Below, one piece after another: positions 12,331-20,850 of a stretch of DNA of 64,000 nt. Source of the DNA: Motilimonas cestriensis (GTDB taxonomy: Bacteria > Pseudomonadota > Gammaproteobacteria > Enterobacterales > CBDFNC01); the NCBI RefSeq assembly GCF_021295315.1, contig NZ_JAIMJA010000011.1, forward strand, positions 96,012-160,011, read 5' to 3'. Every line of letters begins with the position of its first letter. The stretch's first letter is position 1. The notes beneath the pieces were generated by a model. It saw only the letters and a program-made list of their open reading frames with translations. It was not told where the DNA came from and made no database searches. A program made the position numbers and the translations under genes.

Positions 12331-13553
12331 GTCATTGCCGCCATTGCCATAGTACCAACCTTTTCCCTGTATTGGATCTTGGCTTCGCTCCACCATCCAA
12401 CGCGTACTTAACAAAGGAACAACTACATCAAAGCGAACTTACCCTTCCCTTGCGAATAAATGTGTGCGAACAATGTTGGCTAGTTCAAACTCAAGACTTT
12501 ACGGTGCCTGAACAATTATTCGTTGATGATTACGCCTATTTTTCTAGTACCTCATCAAGTTGGCTAAGTCATGCTAAACAATATTGCGAGATGATAACAA
12601 GCCGCTTTAATCTCAATCAAGATTCATACGTGGTGGAAATTGCTGCGAACGATGGCTATTTATTACAAAATTTTGTGGCTGCACATATTCCTTGTTTAGG
12701 CATTGAACCAACTGCTGATACAGCTTCTGCAGCTAGGGCCAAAAACATCCCTATAGTTCAAGCTTTCTTCAACGCCAATATGGCGCAAGAAATGGCCAAC
12801 AAAGGACAGCAAGCAGACCTTATCGTAGCAAACAATGTCTTTGCTCATGTGCCTGATATTAATGACTTTAGCCTTGGATTACATAAGCTACTAAAAGCTA
12901 ACGGTGTGATTACGTTGGAGTTCCCACACCTTCTTTCACTGCTTGAACAAGTTCAATTTGACACTATTTACCACGAGCACTTCTCCTACTTCTCCCTCTT
13001 TGCCGTAAAACAAATTTTGGCCAAAGTAGACCTTCGGATATTTGACGTCGAAACCCTAAACACCCATGGCGGCAGCTTAAGAGTATACGCCTGTCATCTT
13101 GATAGCGCTCACCAGACATCAGCAAGAGTCCAGCAACTGATTGATCAAGAAGCAGCTCATCGACTTTTCCAACGCGATGGCTATCAAAATTTTCAATCAA
13201 AAGTCGATAAAATTAAAAACGATCTGGTACGATTTTTGATAGAAAAAAAAGAACAAGGTAAAACCGTTGTAGCTTACGGCGCGGCGGCTAAGGGCAATAC
13301 ATTGCTTAATTATGCGGGTATAAAACCCGATTTATTGCCTGTAGTTTTTGACGCGGCCAAATCAAAACAAGGGAAATTTTTACCAGGGAGCCATATTCCT
13401 ATTTTGTCACCAAATCATATTGAGCAATATTCTCCTGAAACAATATTGATTTTACCGTGGAATATAGTGTGTGAAATAGCTGAATCGATTACCAAGAGAT
13501 ATAAAAATTGTAATTTTACTATTGCGATCCCGAGTCTAAAATCATATGAATGA
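12327..13553 (+). CDS. NDP-sugar C-methyltransferase (TylC3-like)
   Basis: 408 residues, GTG start in a GTGA overlap. An N-terminal zinc-binding domain shows Cys4, Cys7, Cys47 and Cys50. The SAM-binding domain has VVEIAANDGYLL near 102-113 and the family-typical YHEHFSYF near 215-225. The C-terminal Methyltransf_14-type domain starts near 312 (VVAYGAAAKGNTLL). Family members such as TylC3 add a methyl to C3 of a 4-ketosugar. With the flanking genes this predicts a CDP-6-deoxy-3-C-methylhexose, of the kind found as virenose or mycarose-type sugars. Confidence 0.87.
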   Translation: MSHCRHCHSTNLFPVLDLGFAPPSNAYLTKEQLHQSELTLPLRINVCEQCWLVQTQDFTVPEQLFVDDYAYFSSTSSSWLSHAKQYCEMITSRFNLNQDSYVVEIAANDGYLLQNFVAAHIPCLGIEPTADTASAARAKNIPIVQAFFNANMAQEMANKGQQADLIVANNVFAHVPDINDFSLGLHKLLKANGVITLEFPHLLSLLEQVQFDTIYHEHFSYFSLFAVKQILAKVDLRIFDVETLNTHGGSLRVYACHLDSAHQTSARVQQLIDQEAAHRLFQRDGYQNFQSKVDKIKNDLVRFLIEKKEQGKTVVAYGAAAKGNTLLNYAGIKPDLLPVVFDAAKSKQGKFLPGSHIPILSPNHIEQYSPETILILPWNIVCEIAESITKRYKNCNFTIAIPSLKSYE

Positions 13554-14379
13554 AGTTATATTACTTACAGGGGCAACCGGATTTTTTGGTAAAGCTGTAC
13601 TGAAAGAGCTCGAAAATAAAAATTGTAAATTACGACTGGTAATCAGACCTGAATCGAAAAGAAAAATCCAAATACCCACTAACTTAGAAAAAATATTATA
13701 TTGTGACGACATTTTTTCCCAAAATGAGTCATGGTGGAAAGATGCATGTAAGGATGTCAACACAATAATACATCTCGCGTGGTATGTAAAACATGATGAC
13801 TATATAAACTCACCCGAGAATATTCGTTGCTTAACAGGTTCTTTAAACATGTTCAATGCTGCCATAAATTCAAATGTAAAAAGAATCGCCGCTGTCGGTA
13901 CATGTTTAGAGTACAGTAATGACAACTCAATCTTATATACCAATACAGAGCTAAATCCAGTTAATCTTTACGAATCTACTAAGTCAGCTTTATACTTAAC
14001 AGCTTCTAGCTTGTGTAGGATGAATGATATAGATTTCTTATGGGGTCGACTATTCTATATGTATGGTGATGGAGAAGCTTCTCAAAGGCTAATACCTTAC
14101 ATACATGATAACATTAAGAAAGGTATTAAAGTAAAAATAAATAATTCAGATTTAGTTAGGGACTATCTAGATGTTAATAAAGCAGCAAAGCAATGGGTAA
14201 ACTATGTTATAGGGAGAAAAAATGGCGTTGTAAACATTTGCTCTGGAAAAGGAGTTAAAATAGCTGATATAGCCATTAAAATAGCAAAAAAATATAATAA
14301 AAGTGACCTCTTGATTTTAAATAAATCAACATCAAAATCAATACCAAAGACCATTATTGGAAGCAAGAAAAGGAAATAA
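13546..14379 (+). CDS. NAD-dependent epimerase/dehydratase family, probable 4-ketoreductase
   Basis: 277 residues, extended SDR: GATGFFGKAV at residues 9-18, and the catalytic pair in LYESTK. It overlaps the C-methyltransferase by 8 bases and is placed where the last step, reduction of the 4-keto group of the branched sugar, is expected. That assignment is contextual. Strongly AT-rich. Confidence 0.75.
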   Translation: MNEVILLTGATGFFGKAVLKELENKNCKLRLVIRPESKRKIQIPTNLEKILYCDDIFSQNESWWKDACKDVNTIIHLAWYVKHDDYINSPENIRCLTGSLNMFNAAINSNVKRIAAVGTCLEYSNDNSILYTNTELNPVNLYESTKSALYLTASSLCRMNDIDFLWGRLFYMYGDGEASQRLIPYIHDNIKKGIKVKINNSDLVRDYLDVNKAAKQWVNYVIGRKNGVVNICSGKGVKIADIAIKIAKKYNKSDLLILNKSTSKSIPKTIIGSKKRK

Positions 14380-14380
14380 A

Positions 14381-15148
14381 ATGAGCTTTGATAACGAAGT
14401 TACAGCCAGAATAAATGACAATTCCAACAATGAAAAACTGATACTATCTAGCCAATCTTTCATGCAAGAGTCGATAAGAGCTAAGTATTCGTACAATTTC
14501 TCGTGGTTTGGTAGACCGATCATCCAATACCCTCAAGATATGGTCGCTCTTCAGGAAATAATATGGGAAGTAAAGCCAGACCTAATTATTGAAACGGGTA
14601 TTGCACATGGGGGATCTCTAATTTTCAGCGCATCCTTGCTATCTCAACTAGATCTTTTTGATTTTATGGAGGAACAAAATAATTCAAGAACCAAAGTGAC
14701 AAAGCGAAAAGTTTTAGGGATCGATATAGACATTCGGGCACATAACAAGGCTATGATTTTAAAGCATCCATTAAGTCCATGGATTGAAATGTTAGAAGGC
14801 TCGAGCACAGATAAATCTATCGTATCTAAAGTAAGAGATATAGCCCAAAATTATAATACTATTCTCGTAATACTTGACAGTAACCACACACATCAGCATG
14901 TATTAGATGAATTATTTACTTATGCACCACTTGTTACAAAAGATAGCTACTGCATCATTTTTGATACAATAATTGAAGATCTTCCAAATGATATGTATCC
15001 AGACAGAGATTGGAGCATCGGAAACAATCCAAAGACAGCTGTAAGGAAATACCTTGAGCTAAATGATAACTTTAAGATTGACAAAAATATTTTTAACAAA
15101 ATTCAAGTATCGGTGGCTCATGACGGATATTTAAGAAGAATAAAATAA
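14381..15148 (+). CDS. CmcI/rhamnosyl O-methyltransferase family protein
   Basis: 255 residues from the ATG at 14381, which has AGGAAA just upstream; a TTG at 14357 would extend it into the preceding gene. Motifs are LIIETGIAHGGSL near residue 58 (SAM site), GIDIDIR, and VILDSNHTHQHV. The family name cephalosporin hydroxylase is historical; members are SAM-dependent, metal-using O-methyltransferases. A sugar O-methyltransferase role is likely; the acceptor is unknown. Confidence 0.78.
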   Translation: MSFDNEVTARINDNSNNEKLILSSQSFMQESIRAKYSYNFSWFGRPIIQYPQDMVALQEIIWEVKPDLIIETGIAHGGSLIFSASLLSQLDLFDFMEEQNNSRTKVTKRKVLGIDIDIRAHNKAMILKHPLSPWIEMLEGSSTDKSIVSKVRDIAQNYNTILVILDSNHTHQHVLDELFTYAPLVTKDSYCIIFDTIIEDLPNDMYPDRDWSIGNNPKTAVRKYLELNDNFKIDKNIFNKIQVSVAHDGYLRRIK

Positions 15149-15171
15149 CCTTGAAAAAGAGTTTCTTTCAT

Positions 15172-16242
15172 ATGAAAAAGATAAATTTGCCTCTAAACCC
15201 AAATTCTCCTGAGTTAGATCAACAGATAAGGCAGGAGGGAGAGTTTTTGCTTAAATCTTTTGGTTCATTTGGTTTTGTTAGAAATTCATTATTCGATAAA
15301 ACACTCATTTCTTATGAAGAAAATTATCAAAACGATCAGAGCAGCTCAATATTTTTCCAACAACACATGCATGAAGTTTACAACATAATTAAAAGTGCTA
15401 GACCAGAAGGCAGTATACTTTTTGAAGTCGGTTGTGGGAAAGGGACTTTTTTAGAAATAGTTAAGCAGGATAACTATTTTATTTATCATGGTGTTGATGC
15501 TTCATATGAAGGAAGCGACCCAAATATTGAAAAGCGTTACCTCACATCTAAAGATCGATTTTATGCTGACATAATTGTACTGAGGCACACTCTTGAGCAC
15601 ATAGAATCTCCTTATTCGTTTTTGTTATTACTAAAGAATGTTTTTAATTCATCAGCACTAATATTCATTGAAGTGCCACTTTTTGACTGGATAGAAGATA
15701 ATAAAGTACTATTTGATTTTACTTATGAGCATGTTAATTATTTCTCGAAGAAATCTTTACTTTCATTATTTACTAACACTATCTCTCATGGGAGCTTTTT
15801 TGGTGGACAATATCAATATTGTCTAGCTAACCTTAATTCTATAAATGATAGAGAATGGTGTGACTTCCACAAAGAAGATAGATGGAAACCTTATTTTATG
15901 TCTCAGTTTACTTCATCATTTAAAGAGAGCATAAAAAAAATAAAAGATGAAGATAGAATCTGGATTTGGGGGGCTGCAACAAAGGGAGTACTCTTTTTAA
16001 AACATTTATCCGAATTATCACCTTCAACCTTTAGCAATATTGTTGGAGTCATTGATAGCAATCCAAGCAAACAAAACAAATATACACCTTCGACATTATT
16101 AATGATTAATTCTCCTGAATATTTTTATCAAAACTGTAAACACAACGATACCGTACTAGTTATGAATCCAAACTACTTAGAAGAAATAACCAACAGTATT
16201 AAGGAAGGCACTATCCACTCTATATATATTGAAAAAATATAA
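15172..16242 (+). CDS. Class I methyltransferase-like protein with C-terminal Rossmann-like domain
   Basis: 356 residues from the ATG at 15172 (AAGAG upstream); a TTG at 15151 is the alternative. The SAM motif is FEVGCGKGTFL, followed by RHTLEHI and YEHVNYFS, all resembling the C-methyltransferase at 12327, and then IWIWGAATKGVLFL near 272. It lacks the N-terminal zinc domain of that protein, so it looks like a diverged, shortened paralogue. Substrate unknown. AT-rich. Confidence 0.72.
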   Translation: MKKINLPLNPNSPELDQQIRQEGEFLLKSFGSFGFVRNSLFDKTLISYEENYQNDQSSSIFFQQHMHEVYNIIKSARPEGSILFEVGCGKGTFLEIVKQDNYFIYHGVDASYEGSDPNIEKRYLTSKDRFYADIIVLRHTLEHIESPYSFLLLLKNVFNSSALIFIEVPLFDWIEDNKVLFDFTYEHVNYFSKKSLLSLFTNTISHGSFFGGQYQYCLANLNSINDREWCDFHKEDRWKPYFMSQFTSSFKESIKKIKDEDRIWIWGAATKGVLFLKHLSELSPSTFSNIVGVIDSNPSKQNKYTPSTLLMINSPEYFYQNCKHNDTVLVMNPNYLEEITNSIKEGTIHSIYIEKI

Positions 16243-16294
16243 CATATATATATAAAACCATATTAATAGATAAAAACATCATAAAGGCGGCAAT

Positions 16295-18100
16295 ATGATT
16301 AAACTTGGAATAATACCTTCTTCTACAATATCGAAAAATCATATAACTGCCATATTCAACTCAATTAGAGATAAAAGAAATATAGAACCACATATAATAT
16401 ACATAAACCAGCAGTCCATAAGCACATTAGATTTCGAGCCTAAACTAGAATGTGATATATACTTAATCCAGGAATCAAATTATATAAACTTCAACTTTAT
16501 ACCACCCGAATCAATAAAAATAGGCCTCCCACATGGTCTTGACATCCCATTAGAAAAAACAATAAAAACCTATGGTGGAGGGTTTGATTTTGACTACATT
16601 TTAAGTGCTGTTGAGCAAATCAAACAACCAACGAAAACTTATTACAATGACTTTCCCCTTCAATTGAGAAGTCATCAACACAATAGCATAGTGGAAATTC
16701 CTTTTGGTCAGCCTAAACTAGACGCGTTTATAGATACTGTTGAAGCTAACCAAGATAAAAAAAAGGCTATAATTTATCACCTATCATATCTAGAAATAGA
16801 ACAAGATTGGGTTGCTTCTCTCATAAAACCAACACTATTCTCCTTATTGAAGAGTTTTCCTGAACACGACATTATTTTTCGCCCTCATCACTTAGATAGA
16901 GAGTCAAAATTGCTTAATGACATCGTCACTGAAGCAAGGGAGTATGTTAACTTTATCTATAGTATCGCAGATTCATATATAGAGGATTATTCTAGGGGAG
17001 AAGTAATGGTTTGCCATCGAGCATATAGCCAGCATTTATTTGGCTATGCTACAGGCAATATGTCTATCATTTGTAAACCTGATGACCTAACAGAAACCTT
17101 ATCAATCAACCCGGCACAATTTTCTGATTCTTCTATAGAAAACTTAACTTCAGAAATTAAAAAAATTATTGGAAAAAACCAGCCTTTTTCACGACAAAAG
17201 ATAATCGAAAATTGTCGAAGTGAGGGCATCCATAATCCAGGTGAAAGCATTAAATACCTTGTAAACCACCTTGAACATATCATCCAAAATCGCCCCCCTC
17301 TAGAATGGACTAGTTATTCATTAAACACCGAAAAGGAACCTTTAATCCCTTTTCTCTGTTTAAATATTTTATCTGCTCGTACAGCCAATATGGCTTTTCA
17401 AGCGCTTTGCGCCAAGTTTCCAAACTGGCCTCTTGGCTATTTACTCGCAGCAGACAGTTACAGCCGAGCTGTTTCTTTACACGATTATTATTACAAAATC
17501 TGTCTTGATATTTTTTATAAACTGATAACAAGTGACTATAATTTAGATTATGACATCCAAGCTGCTATCGATATCTGGTGGCAAGATAAAGGAAAGTCAG
17601 TATTAGCTTATGTACTAAAAGAAAGCGCTAAAACAACCACGGAATTACCTGAAAGTATCCGTTGGTTATCTTCAAGTTTCACGCCAGCTCCTAAAAAGCC
17701 AACAAATCAGCCCACAAAAGAAAAATTATTCAATATAAAAAAGTTAATTTTTTCAAAGCCAGAAAAACCCATCATTATGTATGGCTCAGGCGTAACCTGT
17801 AAGCAATACTTAACGCATGCACCTAAAGCAATTAAATCTAGCATTTTAGGTATTAGTGATAGCAACCCTAGTAAATTCGAGCAGAATATTGAAGGGATAA
17901 AAATTTCATCATTTGAATCTTTGAGAAAAAAAGAAATGAATCAAGATGTCATTATCACTTCTCATGCCTACGTTGAAGAAATATATCATCAGCTTAAAGG
18001 GGATTCTGCACTAAATATTTATGCAATCGCTCCCGATGATATTTCTGTGTTACTGGTTAACCTCACTCTAAAATACGGTCAGATATTAAACGGCGAATAA
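16295..18100 (+). CDS. Divergent CDP-polyol phosphotransferase-like (GT-B) protein with C-terminal Rossmann-like domain
   Basis: 601 residues with AAAGGCGG before the ATG. Residues about 1-330 resemble the TagB/TagF fold in order: GLPHGLD at 77-83, IPFGQPKLD near 145, IIFRPHH near 200, then CHRAYSQHLFGYATG where TagF has TDYSS..FDY. A middle helical part follows, and from about 488 a nucleotide-binding-like domain (IIMYGSGVTCKQYL; ISDSNPSKF). It is likely a phospho-group or glycosyl transferase; it could be the transferase for the phosphoramidate or glycerol phosphate group made by neighbouring genes (inference). Confidence 0.55.
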   Translation: MIKLGIIPSSTISKNHITAIFNSIRDKRNIEPHIIYINQQSISTLDFEPKLECDIYLIQESNYINFNFIPPESIKIGLPHGLDIPLEKTIKTYGGGFDFDYILSAVEQIKQPTKTYYNDFPLQLRSHQHNSIVEIPFGQPKLDAFIDTVEANQDKKKAIIYHLSYLEIEQDWVASLIKPTLFSLLKSFPEHDIIFRPHHLDRESKLLNDIVTEAREYVNFIYSIADSYIEDYSRGEVMVCHRAYSQHLFGYATGNMSIICKPDDLTETLSINPAQFSDSSIENLTSEIKKIIGKNQPFSRQKIIENCRSEGIHNPGESIKYLVNHLEHIIQNRPPLEWTSYSLNTEKEPLIPFLCLNILSARTANMAFQALCAKFPNWPLGYLLAADSYSRAVSLHDYYYKICLDIFYKLITSDYNLDYDIQAAIDIWWQDKGKSVLAYVLKESAKTTTELPESIRWLSSSFTPAPKKPTNQPTKEKLFNIKKLIFSKPEKPIIMYGSGVTCKQYLTHAPKAIKSSILGISDSNPSKFEQNIEGIKISSFESLRKKEMNQDVIITSHAYVEEIYHQLKGDSALNIYAIAPDDISVLLVNLTLKYGQILNGE

Positions 18101-18103
18101 AAT

Positions 18104-19048
18104 ATGAATGAAAGTAACTCTCACAGCTTCCTTGAATTTGGTTCGTATAATGAAGCAACAAAAACACGTAAGGTTTATGACTCTCGTACTCATCAACAAG
18201 CTTATGATTGGTTAATGCACAGTCGCTATTCTAATGACATATATACTTATCATCTAATGTCCCAGCATTATAGTCTAAATGATATCTTTAAAGCACTCGA
18301 AACCTATCAACAGGTACACCATAGAGATGACATTGTTTTTAATTTTAATAAATTGATAGCACTATCTTTAACTCAAAATAGCTATTACGAACTTGGACAA
18401 ACGTTATTCGGTTGTATCGATGCAATGGTGCTTTGTCAGCAAATAAGCCGCCATATTGGCTTTTACTTTCCTAAAAATGTCAACCTCAAAGAAATAGCAT
18501 GGTATGGCTTTGATATATCTGAATTTTTCAACTTCTTTGCGACTAAGATGCATGGCGATTACCAAATCCAAACCAGCTCTAAGGCCAACGAGCTCCCCGA
18601 TAGTCTCGGCTGTGCATTCGCAAAGGGAATTACTTTACTCTATGCAATCAGAACAGCTGAGCAACTGTTTGAATTCATGGCCAAAGGTGAAATCACCCTT
18701 TTTGACTACTCAATCAGTTTGAATGAAGAGTTAGATACTCAAATTGGTACCGGTTTGGGTGTGCGATATATAAGTAAGGAAGATTTTGACGATTGCTATC
18801 AGAAAATTTTAAAACAGGGCAGAGATATCTGGATCCGTGGTAATCATAAGGTTAATGATAAAGGTCAGTTTTATTTTGAGGGTTTTTGTACAACCCCAGC
18901 TTTAGCCGATACATTTATTAAAAGCCAAAACGCATTGCACACCTGTCTGAATGAAATGCCTGATGTGAACTCTGCATTGGTCCATGAACTTTCAGATGAC
19001 TATTGGCACTGGTCTTCTTTATCTGACGTACTAGATAGATTGGAGTAA
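18104..19048 (+). CDS. Unassigned protein with SAM-methyltransferase-like motifs
   Basis: 314 residues. I do not recognise a named family with certainty. YYELGQTLFG at 94-103 resembles a SAM-binding motif I, YGFDIS at 134-139 the following acidic strand, and LLYAIRTAEQLFEFM at 178-192 a helix after a catalytic loop. It directly precedes the CysC-like kinase by 5 bases. In C. jejuni the phosphoramidate genes are followed by putative methyltransferases (Cj1419, Cj1420), so a methyltransferase for the phosphoramidate is a reasonable guess, not shown. Confidence 0.5.
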   Translation: MNESNSHSFLEFGSYNEATKTRKVYDSRTHQQAYDWLMHSRYSNDIYTYHLMSQHYSLNDIFKALETYQQVHHRDDIVFNFNKLIALSLTQNSYYELGQTLFGCIDAMVLCQQISRHIGFYFPKNVNLKEIAWYGFDISEFFNFFATKMHGDYQIQTSSKANELPDSLGCAFAKGITLLYAIRTAEQLFEFMAKGEITLFDYSISLNEELDTQIGTGLGVRYISKEDFDDCYQKILKQGRDIWIRGNHKVNDKGQFYFEGFCTTPALADTFIKSQNALHTCLNEMPDVNSALVHELSDDYWHWSSLSDVLDRLE

Positions 19049-19053
19049 GAATT

Positions 19054-19569
19054 ATGATTATCTGGTTAGTCGGGCTTTCTGGCTCAGGAAAATCCACCAT
19101 TGGACAAGCTCTTTACGATGCGCTAAAACCCGAACATAAACATACTATCATGTTAGATGGCGATAAGATCCGCTCTGTTTTTCAGCATGACAATCAAGCC
19201 AGCGACTACAGCTTAGCTGGAAGAAGAAAAAGTGCACAGCGGCTACAGGCGCTTTGCCATTGGTTGGATAAAGAAGGCATGCATGTTATTTGCTGTGCTA
19301 TATCCATGTTCCAAGACATTAATGAATTAAACAGAAGCTTATTTACTGATTATAAAGAAATATTTATCAACGTTCCCATAGAAACACTAATTGAACGTGA
19401 TAACAAAGGGCTTTACGAAAAAGCCATAAACAAGCAAGAAAGTAATGTCGTTGGAATTGATATTCCCTACACCCCACCCAACATGCCAGATTTAATAATA
19501 TCTAATACATTTGAAGAGCAGCGACTTGACGAATATGTAGAAAAAATAAGAAATGTATGCAGGATTTAA
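19054..19569 (+). CDS. CysC-like kinase, candidate CDP-phosphoramidate kinase (Cj1415-type)
   Basis: 171 residues with GGAG eight bases before ATG. Adenylylsulfate-kinase fold: P-loop GLSGSGKST at 7-15 and DGD at 35-37. Where APS kinases have an SPYR-type substrate motif this protein has SMFQ at 84-87, and no sulfurylase or sulfotransferase is near. In C. jejuni, Cj1415 is a CysC homologue that phosphorylates the 3-prime OH of CDP-phosphoramidate, and the other three Cj1416-1418-type genes follow here. PAPS formation remains the alternative. Confidence 0.72.
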   Translation: MIIWLVGLSGSGKSTIGQALYDALKPEHKHTIMLDGDKIRSVFQHDNQASDYSLAGRRKSAQRLQALCHWLDKEGMHVICCAISMFQDINELNRSLFTDYKEIFINVPIETLIERDNKGLYEKAINKQESNVVGIDIPYTPPNMPDLIISNTFEEQRLDEYVEKIRNVCRI

Positions 19570-19571
19570 CG

Positions 19572-20150
19572 ATGACTTACCCCTATGATCAGGGAAATTT
19601 ATTTGACCAACCGCAAAGCTACCAATATTCAGCTTATCAACCCGATCTCTTAGCACAATGGCAACGGGCTCGGCAAAGCACTCTTCAGCAGTTAGATAAT
19701 CCACGCCCATTATCTTTAGTCAAGCCTGTTAACTTAACTAATCAAGCAAACTATGCAAGTGAGTTACTACTTACAAATATCTGTTTAGAACTCAGACAAG
19801 GGAAGATATGCCAAAAAAATGAAGATTGGCTCGTCATTTTTATTAAAAAATTTGAGGTGAGTAAGCGTTTATTTACTGAGTATGAAACTTCACTTCCTTT
19901 TCGCCCGTCTCAAGGCGCGGGCTATCATTCACTTACTTGCTATTTATTATTGGGTGAAGCCTTGGTGCATCAGTGGCAACAAACTCAAGCTAGCTACTTA
20001 TTAAGTTGCTTACTCAAGTTATGTGATAGCTTAACAAGCCAGTTAGCTCTAATGGACTCTTCACAATCCTGCCATTTCGCATGGTTACTCGAAAAAGAGC
20101 AAGCGATGGTGTTGCAACTCATGACAGGAAATAAAGATGAAACAATTTAG
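19572..20150 (+). CDS. Hypothetical protein in phosphoramidate module
   Basis: 192 residues from the ATG at 19572, which has AGGA seven bases upstream; an ATG at 19557 overlaps the kinase and lacks a good site. Gln-, Leu- and Tyr-rich, mostly helical, without signal peptide. Not recognised. It overlaps the formyltransferase-like gene by 14 bases, so it is co-translated with the module and may be an accessory or acceptor-recognition protein (inference). Confidence 0.6.
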   Translation: MTYPYDQGNLFDQPQSYQYSAYQPDLLAQWQRARQSTLQQLDNPRPLSLVKPVNLTNQANYASELLLTNICLELRQGKICQKNEDWLVIFIKKFEVSKRLFTEYETSLPFRPSQGAGYHSLTCYLLLGEALVHQWQQTQASYLLSCLLKLCDSLTSQLALMDSSQSCHFAWLLEKEQAMVLQLMTGNKDETI

Positions 20151-20850
20151 CCTGCTATGTGCCCATACAGCGAGATCGTCAGCCTATTTGCAAGCCCTGC
20201 TCAAGGCAAACCTTATCCCCGAAAAGATCATTTTTTATGGCCAGATAACAAAACCAATCAGCTCAAATCGTGATTTAGGGCTTCGAGCTCTAGGCTCTGT
20301 GTACTGCCCTAATCTCACCTTAAATGGATTTGATATTGCCAAGGAGTTCAACTGCCCCGTTGTGAGCGTATCTGAAACAAGTTTAAAGTCATCTTCACTG
20401 ATTAAAGAGATACAAGACTCAAATTCAGAAGTTTGGGTCTATTCAGGTTACGGTGGCCAAATAGTGCCAAATGAGCTACTTAATTTAACCCAAGTTTTAC
20501 ACATACACAGTGGCTGGCTGCCACAATATCGCGGCAGTACCACCTTGTATCATGAGGTAATAGAGCACCAATCTTGTGCCGCTAGCGCTATTTATTTGCG
20601 TCAAGAAATAGACACAGGTCCAATCCTTGCAAGAAAAAAGTATCCGTTACCGCCTGCGAATATGGATGTTGATTACTTGTATGACAATGCTATCAGAGCA
20701 GATCTTTTAGTTGAAACACTACTACACTGGCAGCTTAGCCCCAATGAGATAGTCCCTGTAGAACAAACTACAACTTATCCGGCATACTACATTATTCATC
20801 CATTATTAAAACACTTAGCCTTGCAACGTATAGATGAGCAGGAGCCATAG
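20137..20850 (+). CDS. Formyltransferase-fold protein with altered active site
   Basis: 237 residues, PF00551-type. The signature HSGWLPQYRG at 124-133 and IDTGPIL at 158-164 align with formyltransferases. The catalytic triad is normally Asn-x-His plus Asp; here the Asn position is His122 (HIH), while His124 and Asp159 are kept. It may be an N-formyltransferase for a sugar amine or a repurposed relative. It overlaps the upstream gene and ends one base before the next start, so it belongs to the module. Confidence 0.7.
   Translation: MKQFSLLCAHTARSSAYLQALLKANLIPEKIIFYGQITKPISSNRDLGLRALGSVYCPNLTLNGFDIAKEFNCPVVSVSETSLKSSSLIKEIQDSNSEVWVYSGYGGQIVPNELLNLTQVLHIHSGWLPQYRGSTTLYHEVIEHQSCAASAIYLRQEIDTGPILARKKYPLPPANMDVDYLYDNAIRADLLVETLLHWQLSPNEIVPVEQTTTYPAYYIIHPLLKHLALQRIDEQEP

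Noticed and set aside
14381..15148. Antibiotic (cephalosporin) hydroxylase
   Set aside because: The family name is misleading; motifs are those of SAM-dependent O-methyltransferases and the setting is sugar modification.
19054..19569. Sulfate assimilation APS kinase
   Set aside because: No cysD, cysN or sulfotransferase nearby, and the APS-site motif is changed.
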